A program made the translations under genes and the position numbers. Below the pieces are notes generated by a model, which saw only the letters and a list, made by a program, of their open reading frames with translations, was not told the DNA's origin and searched no databases. From Pinus tabuliformis (taxonomy: Eukaryota; Streptophyta; Pinopsida; Pinales; Pinaceae): 64,000 bases of DNA. The stretch lies in assembly GCA_031772625.1 (NCBI GenBank), contig CM062815.1, positions 916,824,979 through 916,888,978 on the forward strand. Reading direction: 5' to 3'. Every line of letters starts with the position of its first letter. Positions within the stretch are counted from its first letter, which is position 1. This document shows, one piece after another, positions 1 through 11,500 of the stretch.

Positions 1-549
1 TAAAGCTTGGTGTGTTGTGAAGAATCTATTTTTTATGATTAAAAAAGAGAACATGTTTTTAAGGTGAAATAACCGCACTTGAGTTTTATAAAGAAGTTTA
101 ATTTAAGAGGAATAAGAATTGAAGGTTAAAAGTTTGTAGTGTAGTGGATTTTATAATTGTGTGAATGAATATAAGTTTTTTTTATAACTTTTGAAGGTTA
201 AATTGCATGGTGGGAAGAGAAGTGATAAGGTTTTTATAATTTTTATTTATTTATTTATTTAATTTTTTATTTTTTATTTATTTATTTATTTTTTTTTTTC
301 TAGTGAGAGGATTATTAAAAAGAAAAGGCAGTTTCTTTTTTAATGTGAAGGATATTATAAGGAGGTTTTATTTATGGTGATTGTGGTATAAAAGTTATGA
401 GAAAAAAATTCCATAAATGAGACTTTATTCTGATTATATGTAAGCATTTTTCTTCGTGAGATCACTTTGGATTTGGTGAATTTGGGTGCATTTGGCTTTA
501 GATTTGGTGGATTTGATTGCATTTTGTTGATTGGAGAAAATATTTTTTT
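1..549. other. AT-rich flank, no gene recognised
   Basis: The stretch is very AT-rich, with a TTTA-type low-complexity tract around 240-300 ending in a T run. I looked here for a 5' LTR matching the copia 3' LTR at 4592 and for a TGGTATCAGAGC-type primer site and found neither, so the copia element to the right appears truncated at its 5' side. Confidence 0.5.
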
Positions 550-1440
550 CATTGTGTCAAATCTTCTATTTGATACTTATTTGAATGAATCCATTAAACT
601 TGATAAAGGAAATTATGTGAATTGGAAATTCAAGTTGCTGACCATATTACAGGCTTATAATTTGTGGTCCATTGTGAGTGGGGATGAACCCAAACCCATT
701 GTTGCAACTTTTACTCCAGATTGGGAGAAACGGGAGATGAAAGCAAAGGTGTTGTTGTGTATGTCTGTAAAGGACAACATTATTCCTCACATTAGAGATT
801 ACAAAACATCTAAGGAAACATGGGATATTCTCAAGGGTTTGTATGAAACAACATAGAAACCAGATCTTGTTTTTTAAGACTAAGCTTTTATCTCTAAAAA
901 TGGAAGGAAATGAAAATATAAGAAATTTCATATTTCCGTCAAATATTTAAGTGATAATTTAGGAGATATTGGCGAAAAAGTGTCTAGTAGTAACTTGGTA
1001 ACCATCACATTAAATGACTTAGTGCAAGATTATCAAGTTTTTATTTCAAGTCTTTCAGCTAGAGAGAAGACCCCTACATTTAATGAATTGACAAGAATTC
1101 TTCTACGAGAGGAGGGGATGAAGAGCTTTAATTTGGGCTCCAGTAGTTCATATTTGGCATTGATAGCCAAGGGTAAACAACCATAAAGAGGCAAGCCACG
1201 GGAAAAGAACAAAGGAGACAAGTTTCAAGAAAAACAGAAAGGTATGACACAATCTAAATTTCCAACTCATGATAAGAGAAATGATGATTGCTATTATTGT
1301 GGCAAACCTGAGCATCATTCCAAAGACTGTTATAAAGGGAAATATAATAATTCCAGACAAAGAAATAAAAGGCATAATGGAAATTTTGTGGACAAAGGCA
1401 CCTCAATTAGTGATGGATTTAAAAATCTTAAATGTTTGTT
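550..1440 (+). pseudogene. Copia gag remnant with CCHC zinc knuckle
   Basis: The first part translates to a copia gag-like segment with LDKGNYVNWKFKLLT followed by LWSIVSGDEPKP, a typical N-terminal UBN2-type gag signature. After stops near 855-990 the frame resumes with LVQDYQVFISSLSAREKTPT, also gag-like. A zinc knuckle, CYYCGKPEHHSKDC (C-x2-C-x4-H-x4-C), lies at 1289-1330 and all four ligands are kept. Gag would package element RNA in cytoplasmic particles. Several stops make it non-functional. Confidence 0.85.
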
Positions 1441-1473
1441 TTTGATGTTGCATTATCTGTGGAAAGTGATGGT

Positions 1474-2690
1474 GTAAATGCTTGGTTCATTGATTCTGGT
1501 GCATCGCTCCATATGGCTTGTAATAAGGATTGGTTTGATGAATATTATGAAAACATTGATGAAACATATGTTTATGTAGGAGATAATAGATCACTTAAAG
1601 TTCAAGGTTTTGGAGTAATAGGTGTGAATTTTCCTGATGGACAAGAGAGACAAATCCATAATGTGATGTATGTTCTTGGTATCAAAAAGAATTTAATTTA
1701 TGTCTCTACTATTGCTGATCAAGATTTGAAGGTGGAATTTGTTAAATCACAGTGTGTTGTGAAAGATCACTACAGGGTTATTACCATGGGTACCACAGTT
1801 GGAGGCTGGTATAAGTTGTATGTGACGAGGAAAAGTCATCAAGAGTTATCGTCTACAACAATGTCAACAGTAGAATTATGGCATCAACGGTATGGGCATC
1901 TAAATCAACATGATTTAATGTTACTTCAAAAGAGTACAAAGGTTGAAGGTCTTCTTATTATGAAGAATGATCATGTTGAATGTCAAGCACATGCACTTGG
2001 AAATAAGCATAGGGAGGACTTTCCTATACATTAAGAGAAAAGACAGAGGGAAATACTTGAATTAATTCATACTGATGTATGTGGACCTATGAAAATTAGA
2101 TCTCTTGGTGGAGCATGGTATTTTCTTATTTTGGTTGATGATAGATCTAGGTATACATGGGTCTATTTCATAAGAAAGAAGAGTGATGTTTTTGAGTACT
2201 TTAAAGAGTTTAAGAGTATGGTGGAAAAACAAACTGGCAAGTGCATCAAAATTATGAGATATGATCAGGGGGGGAATATAAATAAGAGAATTTAATCAAT
2301 ATTGTAAAAGCAATGGGATTCTACAACAATTTACAGTGTCACATACACCTCAGCAAAATGGAATTGATGAGAGGAAAAACGGAATACTAGTTGAATGTGC
2401 ACATAGTATGCTTCAATATAAAAATATTTCTAATAGTTTTTGGACTGAATCCATTAATACTGTTGTTTACTTGAAAAATAGGAGTCCAACCAAAATTTTA
2501 GAGCTTAAAACACCTTTTGAAGCATTTATTGGGTATAAACCAAAAGTGAGTCATTTGAAAGTTTTTGGTTGCAAGACATTTGCTCATATTCCAAAAGATG
2601 AAAGAAGAAAACTTGATGCAAAGTCAATTAAGTGCATATTTATTGGTTATTGTGATGATCAAAAAACATACTAGTTGTTTGATCCCAGTC
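1474..2690 (+). pseudogene. Copia protease and integrase remnant
   Basis: The protease active site is visible as WFIDSGASLHM, with the DSG triplet at 1492-1500. It is followed by the GAG-pre-integrase motif ELWHQRYGHLN near 1876 and by the integrase core: first catalytic Asp in HTDVCGP near 2068, second in RYDQGG near 2260, and Glu in TPQQNGIDERKN near 2350. The zinc site reads CQAHALG where the family has C-x2-C, so one Cys has become His. A stop ends the first part at 2032-2034 but the same frame resumes at once. A frameshift follows at the G run near 2268-2274. Integrase would insert cDNA in the nucleus; this one cannot be made as one protein. Confidence 0.9.
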
Positions 2691-2949
2691 CCCGTAGATT
2701 GTTTGCAAGTAGGGATGTGGTGTTTCATGAGAATGCAAATGAAAGTGATAAAATGAATAATACTGGTGTATGGCATGACATTGATGATTATGTCAAAATA
2801 GATACAAGTGTTGAACAGGGATAGGAGCAAGCACAAGAACAGGTACAAGTTCAAGAGCAAGCAACATCAAGCAGTCATGACACTCCAGGAAGAGGATAGG
2901 AGACTCCACAAAGAAAAAAGAAAGATGAAAACAGTAAAACTCCAAGAAG

Positions 2950-4440
2950 GTCATCACGTCAAATTCAGGTACCTATAAGGTATAAAGATTATGCATTAAT
3001 GTCTCTTGTTATGAATGTTGTAGAACCTTCAAGATATGAAGAAGTTAAAGAATATGAAGAATGGAGAGATGCAAAAAATGAAGAATATAACTCTATAATG
3101 AAGAATGACACATGGGAATTAACAAAATTGCCAAAAAATAAAGCTCCCAGAGAATGAAAATGGTTGTATAAATCTAATTTTAATGTTGATGGAAGTATTG
3201 ATAAGTTTAAAGCTAGATTGGTTGGAAAAGGATATTCACAAAAGGAGGGAATTGATTATGAAGATACTTTTGCACTTGTAGCTAAGTTGAACACAACTAG
3301 GATCATGTTTGCATTAGCTACAAAATATAATTGGAAAACGCATCATTTAGATGTCAAATCTGCATTTTTGAATGGTGAGTTAAAAGAAGAAGTTTATTTG
3401 ATTCAGCTTGAAGGGTTTGTAAAATAGGGACAAGAGCATCTGGTTTGCATGTTAAAGAAAGCTTTATATGGTTTGAAACAAGCACCAATATCTTGGCATG
3501 TGAAAATTGACTCTTTATTTTATGAGAAGAAAACATTATCCTAACTTGTACATCAAGGAATATGAATATGAGAATGTTGCTTTGATATATGTATATGTTG
3601 ATGATCTTATCATAATAGGAAATGCATCAAAGTTAATTGAAGAAATTAAAATTCAATTGTCACATGTATTTGAGATGAAGGATCTTGGTGAATTGCATTA
3701 CTATTTAGGTCTTTAAGTTTGGAGGGAATCTTGTAAGACACTAATCACACAAAGCAAATATACAAGGGAAATCCTTAAAAGGTTCAGTATGATTGAATGC
3801 AAGGCAATATCTACTCCTTTAGAATAGAATGTCAAATTGTACAGTGATGATGGAACCAAAGAGGTGAATGGAACCTTGTATTGTCAACTAGTGGGAAGTC
3901 TGAACTCCCTCACCACTACCAGGGAAGATGTAGCATATTTTGTCAGCATACTTAGTCAGTTCATGGCTAATCCTTGTGAAAGCCACTATAAAGCAACAAG
4001 GAAGTCCTTCAATATCTGAAATGAACACTTAATTTTGGTATTATGTATACTGATGAATTTGATGTTGAGTTGGTAGGTTATTTTGATTTTGAATAGGCTG
4101 GAAATCCATATGTTAGGAAATCTACTGCTGGATACATCAGTTCGGGACCAATATCATGGAGTAGTAAGAAACAACCAATTGTTTCCTTGTCATCCACTGA
4201 CGCGTTGAGTATAAAGCATTATGAAGTGCTACTTGCAAAGCAATATGGCTTAGAAGGATACTTGAAGATGTTGGAGAAATGCAACAAGCACCTATAGTAA
4301 TCATATGTGACAATCAAAGCACTATCAAATTGGAAAATAATCCTATATATCATGCAAGGACAAAACAAATTGACACACAACATCATTTTGTAAGATAAAA
4401 ACTGCAATAAAAATAAATTGACTTATCATATTGTAATACA
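2950..4440 (+). pseudogene. Copia reverse transcriptase and RNase H remnant
   Basis: The RT begins with the family-typical stretch before KARLVGKGYSQKEGIDY (from about 3210), continues with HHLDVKSAFLNGEL (3344-3385) and GLKQAP (near 3470), and has the catalytic YVDDL at about 3594-3608. RNase H follows with ISWSSKKQPIVSLSSTDA (near 4150) and DNQSTIKLENNPIYHARTK (near 4310). Stops interrupt the frame, including TGA before KWLYKSN near 3156, TAG after GFVK near 3425, and TAG near 4095 where DWAGNP is expected. It would convert element RNA to DNA, but is inactive. Confidence 0.9.
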
Positions 4441-4591
4441 AATCAAAATGTGGCTGAAATATTCACCAAGTCTTGGGAAAGGCTAAATTTGAAATGTGTA
4501 GAAGTAAGTTGTGTGTTGTAGAAAATCCAAATTATGTTGTAAGACTTAGACTGGTAGACAAGTTAACATGTAGGCAGTGATTAAGGGGAGG

Positions 4592-4794
4592 TGTCAGGAT
4601 ATTAATCACCCCAACGTCAATCACTGTTCATTAGTCAGTGATAGATGGATAGTCCGCTAGTAGGCACGAGTCAGTACGAAATAAATTTCAGTTAGCCGAG
4701 CTACTATTCAACCTGAGGCTCAACCAATGTATAAATTTCAACCTTTGGTAATGAAATCGACAAGCTCTTAGTGTTGAATGTTTTCTCTGATACA
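4592..4794 (+). repeat. Probable copia 3' LTR with upstream polypurine tract
   Basis: A polypurine tract, AAGGGGAGG at about 4583-4591, directly precedes TGTCAGGATATTAATC, the expected TG start. The right end is placed at ACA (4794) because LRR coding sequence starts immediately after. About 203 bp is short for a copia LTR but possible. No partner LTR is in the window, so the right end is inferred. Confidence 0.6.
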
Positions 4795-5399
4795 TGAAAC
4801 TCCAAGGCCTTCACTTGGGCGGGTGCTCCACTTTGCAGATACTCCGAGATTCAGTTGGGAACTTCACGGACCTCCTGACTCTTAACTTGAGCAGGTGCTC
4901 TGCTTTGCAGATGCTCACTAATTCAATTGGGAACTTCAAGAACCTCCAAACTCTTCTCTTGCACGGATGTTCCACTTTGCAGATGCTCCCAGATTCAATT
5001 GGGAACTTAACAAACCTTGAAAGTATTATCTTCGGATGTGCTTCACTTTGCAAATACTCCCAGATTCAGTTGGGAAGTTAAAAAAATTGCGAAGTCTTAA
5101 CTTGAGTCTGTGCTCCACTTTGCAGGCGCTCCCAGACTCAGTTGGGAACTTAACAGACCTCCAGAGTCTTGACTTGAGTGGGTGCTCCACCTTAGAGATC
5201 CTCCCAAGTTCAATTATGAATTTAAGGAAATCTTCAATGTATTCACTTACGTAGATGCTGCAATTTGAAGAGGTTGCCCAGTGTTGAACAATTGAGCTCG
5301 TTGGAGAAGGTTGATGTGAATGAATGTCCCAAATTGCAATGGGGTGAGGGAGTAGTCGAGTAGTTGCACCAGTGACTAAAGAAAGGCTTCGTTGAATGA
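4795..5399 (+). pseudogene. Resistance-gene LRR C-terminus (TNL-like), broken
   Basis: At least five leucine-rich repeats of about 24 residues (72 bp) are visible, with the recurring core CSTLQxLPDSxGNLxxLxxL. This spacing and wording is typical of the LRR region of plant Toll-type NB-LRR immune receptors, which are cytoplasmic. A frameshift near 5040-5080 separates repeats 3 and 4. The C-terminal cap (CNLKRLPSVEQLSSLEK, then ECPKLQWGEGVVE) runs to TGA at 5397-5399, with extra in-frame TAG and TGA just before the end. No TIR or NB-ARC domain is in the window; the copia LTR sits exactly at the left edge, so the gene was cut there by insertion or rearrangement. Confidence 0.85.
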
Positions 5400-6718
5400 A
5401 AAACACTTCATAATTACAATAGTGGTCAAGACCGTGGCCATAGTGTTCCCTGCAGGCTTTATATAGAGCTCTGTCACTAACCATGAAAGACATTTAATCA
5501 GAAGCAAAATGGATTATAAGATCTTTGGAATGCTTTATGTTTTAAGTCATTCGTTGTTTTAAAATACATTTGGCCTTCATTACTGTAGTTTGAACTCTTT
5601 AACTTTTTGGTGTGAACAGAGTTAGAATTTGATAAACACCTCTGCCAATCGACCGAAATTTTTAATATTTGTGTTTTGATAAATCTATAGTGTGTTCCAT
5701 GAATGTTTTTCTCGAAGAAAAATTCCAAACATGTTAAGAAAGAAAAGACTCCCAAGTTAAGAAGGAATACCATTGCGTAGGAGCTTTGAAAGAGGTCACT
5801 TATACGAGGTATTAGAAACAGGAAAGGCAGGAAATGAGTTTTTGAAAATGGGAATGATATGCATCTACTAAAGACAAGAAACTTGGCATTTTTTTCCTCC
5901 AAATACCTTCCTTTTAACCGCCGAGCTTATGTCGATTGCAGGTTCTTTTGGATTGTCGACAGGGCCAGTCAGGGCCCTCCTTTTCATTGTTACCGTCCAT
6001 TTATATAAACATGGAGATCACATCTAGCCAAAGTCGGAAAACTCGCTATCACTTCACACTTGTATCCATCTTCCATAGGGACTCACCTAGACTGACGAGC
6101 ATTATCCATTCGATGGTAGAGTCATTAAAATTATGCAGATGGGATGGCCATGCATCACCTCACTAATGCATCCCTCCTTTTTGAATTTTGATAGCCCACG
6201 CAGAGCGCTTCATGAATTTTGATTTTTGATAGCCCATGCAGGGAGCTTCATGAATCCCTGGGATATAGGCTTTCTAGTGGTGTGTTTCTCTATGTTGACG
6301 TCGAGATGTTTGCTTCAAAATAAAAAAATATATGAAGCAATGTTGTTGTTTTAGAAGTGTGTAGCTGCTGCAGTCTTTCATAAACCATTTTTGCTTGCTG
6401 AACTAGAAGCTGGCTGGAAGTGGGGAGCACCATGTTTATTCATGCGTAATTCCATTGGGAGAGCAGAAGAGATCACCATTCTTACGATGTTTTCGTTCCC
6501 TTGCCATTATTACATGAAGTAGGCACATGGAGTTAGGTAGTTCCTTAAGTGTTCCAGGCATCCATTTGGCCAGCATCATGTGATGTCTTCCACCGTATTG
6601 AATACAATATAGTTGCATTCATGTTTGGACTGACAATAATTGTGGATCTCTACGTCGACTTGTGCAGACTCCAGAGAATATTAAAGGAAATAATTGCAGA
6701 GCAGATTGCAGATTCGCT
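5400..6718. other. Gap after LRR pseudogene, nothing firm
   Basis: Several short open frames exist but none shows a motif I recognise, and they conflict between strands. The stretch probably represents the 3' flank of the resistance-gene remnant, since a second decayed copy of the same LRR C-terminus follows at 6719. Confidence 0.35.
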
Positions 6719-6955
6719 GAACCTTTTGAGTCTTTATTAGCATGGGTGCACCACTTTGCAGATGCTCCCACAGTAAGTTGAAAAGTTAATGGGCCACAAA
6801 CGTTATCACTGGGAAAGGTGTTGCAATTTACAGATGTTGTGTGCAGTTGATCATTTGAGCTCATTGGAAATTCTTAATGTACAATCAGCAATGTCGTAGG
6901 GGATTAAGTCAAGAAACTACGCCAATGACCCGAAGAAGTTAGTTGCATGCCACAT
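6719..6955 (+). pseudogene. Second, highly decayed LRR C-terminus copy
   Basis: The nucleotide sequence parallels the end of the LRR pseudogene at 4795-5399: a GGTGCACCACTTTGCAGATG segment (compare GGTGCTCCACTTTGCAGATG), then a TTGCAATTTACAGATG cap segment, then ATTTGAGCTCATTGGAAATT (compare AATTGAGCTCGTTGGAGAAG). Translation in pieces gives HGCTTLQML and HLSSLEIL. The frame is broken throughout. It suggests tandem resistance-gene duplication before decay. Confidence 0.6.
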
Positions 6956-7093
6956 ATAGAGTGTACATAGTTCTTCACATTTTATTTTATCAAAGCACAA
7001 AAATGGCCTAGTTATTGCACCACAATGATCTCCACCATAATGAATATATTTTATTTTTGGGATTTGATTTTATGGTGCACACATTGATCATGG

Positions 7094-7218
7094 TGTGATA
7101 ATATTCGAGTGTTTAATGTATCAATGGTTTTGGTTTGCTTTTTCTCTTTGGGTGATAATAATATTCAAGCGTTTAATGTATTAGTGGTTTTGGTTTGCTT
7201 TTCTCTTTGGGTGATAAT
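7094..7218. repeat. Tandem duplication, two units of about 61 bp
   Basis: Two adjacent near-identical units share GTGATAATATTC, GTTTAATGTAT and GGTTTTGGTTTGCTTTT in the same order. The unit differs by a few substitutions and small indels. Confidence 0.75.
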
Positions 7219-7246
7219 GTTTGGGAGTCTTATTTAAATTCTTTTA

Positions 7247-7263
7247 TATTTATATGATATTAT
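7247..7263. repeat. LINE target-site duplication, left copy
   Basis: The 17-bp sequence TATTTATATGATATTAT here is repeated exactly at 14467-14483. The two copies bracket the LINE precisely; this one lies beside the A-rich 3' tail of the minus-strand element. Confidence 0.85.
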
Positions 7264-8532
7264 TATTTTTTGATCAAGTAAGAGTGGGACCTTCCATTAA
7301 TCTAGAAAAATACATAATGTACAAAGAGCAGCACCAGCTCTGTGAAAATTCAACAGGCAACTGGGCTGGCAAAACCTGAACCTAACTCCAAAAACTGTGA
7401 AAAGCCCGAACAAGACTACAAAGGAGCTGTAAACAAAACATCCGCCCAACCTAGTGTGCAGAGAAACCAAGAAATACCCATGAACAGTCCGCCTGTGGGT
7501 TATGGCCCACAAAACCTATCGGAAGCATTCATTTGAGGCTTTAAGCCTTAAAACCCTGACCACAACACTTTATCGGGTTTTCCTTTTAAAAACCGGGACC
7601 ATTCATTAAATTGGAAAACAAAGGAATACACGGGAAATCCTGCTCAACACCCAAAAGGACAGACTTCAAATAATTTACACCTGTGATTATAAATATCGGC
7701 GGGTCCGCACTCCCAGTCCATCGGCATTCTGCTGTGCCCTCCATTCATAGATCTCCGATTGGCCCAATCTTCGCGTCGATTCCATTTTCTGATCCAATGG
7801 CTATCGGTGCATCTCTTGATCGCCCATCAACGTAACGCAATTCTATCTTCGTCGATCCTTGACCTCTCTCTATCGCGGTTTGTGATTAGATCTTGGCTGT
7901 TGATCTGGTGCTCGATCTAACAGTTGATGCTGGTCTAATCAACCAACTTGCACGACAAACCTCAATCATTTATAAACTCGCACTAGATTCGACGACTATT
8001 AGGGATTTCAGGTGGACAAGTAGCACGAGGATTAATCGCCCGAAAAGTGGTTTCCTCTCTCCTCCTCGCTGCTACATGTTGCTTGATGAGTGGCATCGGG
8101 TGCTCACCCTTCAATACTGCTTAAGGGTTTGAGGATGCCCGAAATACCACTTTTACTGTTGCAAAACATTTTCCCCGTGAATTAACTCTGTGCTCTTTCA
8201 CCATTACTAGCTATCAATCTGAAAGATCCGACGATTCTCATTCCATTCTTTCTACGTCGTTGATCTTCTTCTTATCGATGGATTTACGCTTAAACCCTAG
8301 TTTCTCTGCCATACTCTGTCTTTACACAGAACACTCATATATCGACTTATTTAAATAGGCCACCATTCTATATTTTTCGGGTCCGTCCATAGAATTAACC
8401 TACGTGCAGTTTCCAGCCCGAAATCCATAGGATGATGGAGTTTAGGGCAAACTTTAGTCAGGTGCCTGTCATCCTGCCTGCTATTTACCACTTGCTACTT
8501 CCCTGTGATTGGTCCACTTTCTTATGTTCCCA

Positions 8533-11500
8533 TTAGTCGTCTCTCTTCTTATTTCTCATGCTTTGAAAGTACTCCCTGTCTTTGGTAGCCTGTCTATGAC
8601 AGTCTTTGCGCAATCTCCCTGGGGGAGTCGACATCCAGTCATATCTTCTATTACTTTTTGAATAGAGTACTCCTTCATTCACCAAACGATCCGCTAACCT
8701 ATTGGCTGTTCTGCGCACATGAACAAAATTGAGGGTTCTCAGGGCTCTCAGGTGGGATTGTATATGTTGATAGACCTGCAATAACCTCTAGTGTTTCGAC
8801 ACTTTTTCTGGTGTTGTGCCATTGCATATTTTCTTGACTGAATTAATTATCAATTCAGAGTCAACTTCAATGATAGTATTATGTAAATTTGATTCAATCA
8901 AGATTTCTAGGCATTGCTCTAGGGCCATGAGTTCCACCATATTATTAGCAGTCTTCCCCAAATGACTATGAAAGATGACTTTTATGTATCCCTGCTCATC
9001 TCTTATGACTCTGCCATAACTAGCCACCCCAAGGTTTCCTTTAGATGCTCCATCTATATTGAATTTCAAAAAACAATGAGGAGGAGGTGCTAGAAGTCCT
9101 TATCTGTTGTTATATGACTTACAGCCTTGCTTATGCCCTGGGGGAAAGGCACTTGTAGACCCAAATGTAATAGTATTTATGCATCCTGGTCTTCAGGTGG
9201 GTTCTCAGAGGGTCTCTTTAGAAGGGTTCTTACAATCTCTTTGAGCTGTCTAATGATCTGGATGCTCTGGGATGAGCCAATTCTGTTCTTGAAAATCCTA
9301 TTGTTGCGTTCTTTCCAGAAATCCCAGATTAGAAAGCTTGTAACTAGAGTCCAAGCTTTCTTGATTATTTCATTTTCAGAGAAGTTTCTCCTCCAATTCT
9401 TCAAAGTGCTAGTAATGCTGAAATTGTCTCTATCCGTTTGTCCAAAGATTGAAGCCACCCAATTCCACAAGGTGGAGGTGAATGGGCAGAGGTTGAGTAT
9501 ATGTTCCATTGTTTCTTCTTGTAATTTACATAACTGGCATCTAGATGGACTGGCTACACCTCTTTTTCGAAGGTTTTCCCAAGTCAGAATTTTTTTATGT
9601 TGCACCAACCACATGAACAGTTTGATTTTCATCCAGTGCTGGTTCTACCATAGGTCCTTCCATACCTTATCAGGGTTTGGAAAGTCAATCCCTAGGGCCA
9701 TTATGGCTTCTTTGAGGTTGAATTTGCCTTTGTTGTGTCTTCCCCATCTCAGTTGGTCTGACGAAGTTGATGTCAAAATCTTTCTCTGTTCCAAGATCAC
9801 TGCGAGAGCTTCTGCCTGGGCCTTCAAAGGGGTTTCTTCACTATATACAAAGTCCTTCCATATTCTCCATTTGCCCTTGTTCCTAGCCTGCTCTGATAAG
9901 TCATTTAACCTGAGTAAACCTTTGTTGTCAATGTCATTCTTGAGACTGGCTAGTTCTTCTCTTAACAGGTTAGGTTACTGTTGCCAGTTGTCCTCCCAAA
10001 ACCAAGCTAGGTTTCTATCTCTGATCTCCCAGAAACTGTGTTTCTAAACAATGGCTCTATTTTACCATGCTTTGTTCCAAATGTGGGAGCCTTTGATGAG
10101 CCCAAACATTCGAATGTGATCCCTTTCTTGCCAATTATTTTCATACTTCTGTTTCCAAACCTTGGCCCAAGGGGTTACCGATTCCTTTAGCCATCTCCAC
10201 CATAGTTTTGCCCCCAAAACTTTGCTTAGGGTTTCAGGGTCGTGAAGTCCCAAACCTCCATGTGTCTTAGGTTTGTAGATCTTATCCCATGCTACCAAAG
10301 CCCATTTCTTTTTCTCTTCCCATTTGCCCCAAAGAAAGTATCTTTGGATATTTCTGATGTGTTGCAAAACTCCTTTAGGAGCAGGAAGGGCTGAAAACAT
10401 GAAGATGGGAATAGTTTGTAGGACAACTTTTGTTAGCACTAGCCGTCCTGCTAAATTCAAAGACCTGCTTTTCCATTTCCAGAATTTGTCCTGGAGTTTA
10501 TTAGTGGCTGTTTCCCAAACTACCTTGTTCAGAGGTTTGTCCATTAGAGGTATTCCCAGATATTTGGTAGGTAGATGTTCTCTTTGAAAGCTGAGAATTT
10601 TGGTGAGGTTTCTTTGTATAGCAATGTCAGTATTAAAAAAGAAAATCTTTGATTTGGTAAGGCTTACCTCTGTACCAGCAACCATAGCAAAGTCGTTCAG
10701 GATTTTCTTGAAAGCTTTAGCTTCCTTGACCGTGGGTGTACCCTGTAGCATAGTGTCATCCACAAATTGTTGATGAGTCAAGGCATCCCCATTCAGGGTG
10801 AGTTTGAGACCCTGGATTTTTCCTTCTTCTTTGGTTGATTTGATCGCATTGCCTAAACCTTCCATCATAAGAATAAAGAGGAAGGGGGAGAGCGGATCTC
10901 CTTGTCTGAGGCCTCTCAAAGGCCTAAAGGTTCTGGATGGTGAGCCATTAAGCAGGATTGAAAAACTAGCTATGGTGACAAGGGTCATTACCCATTTTAT
11001 CTAGTTGTGGTCAAAGCCATACGCTTTTAGTACTTCCCTGATGTATGCCCAGCTTAGCTTATCATAAGCTTTCGCTAGGTCAAGTTGTATGATCATACCT
11101 ACTTGCTTATTGCTCTTGAGAGAATGAACCACCTCGTGAGCTTGAATGATGTTATTTAGAATTTGCCTTCCTTCCACATATCCAGTTTGCTCCTCAGACA
11201 CAAGAGTTGGAAGAAGGGGCTTGAGCTTGTTTGCAATTACTTTGGATATAATTTTGTACACCACATTGCATAAAGCTATGGGTCTAAATCTATTTGGTGT
11301 CATAGCTTTTTCTTGCTTTGGAATCAAAGTTATGAAAGAGGCATTAAGTGCCCTCAAAACAATTTTGTTTTTCCTCGAGTCCTCCACCACATCAAGGATA
11401 TCTTGTTTGACTATTTCCCAACATGCTTTGAAGAAGTCTACATTGAACCCATCCGGGCCTAGAGCTTTCCCATTTTGCATCTCTTTGATGACTTCACTGA

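Larger units (their letters stand above)
550..4794 (+). mobile_element. Degenerate Ty1/copia retrotransposon, 5'-truncated
   Basis: The domain order is gag with zinc knuckle, aspartic protease, GAG-pre-integrase, integrase core, reverse transcriptase, RNase H, polypurine tract, 3' LTR. The order protease-integrase-RT is diagnostic of Ty1/copia. All domains are on the plus strand but are broken by frameshifts and stops, so the copy is dead. The end abuts an LRR pseudogene at 4795. I see no 5' LTR or primer site, so insertion boundaries on the left and any target-site duplication cannot be defined. Confidence 0.9.

Noticed and set aside
5026..5493. 155-codon minus-strand frame
   Set aside because: It is the antisense shadow of the LRR repeats, whose 72-bp periodicity keeps it open.
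9127..10047. 306-codon plus-strand frame
   Set aside because: It is antisense to LINE ORF2; the minus strand carries the RT and zf-RVT motifs.
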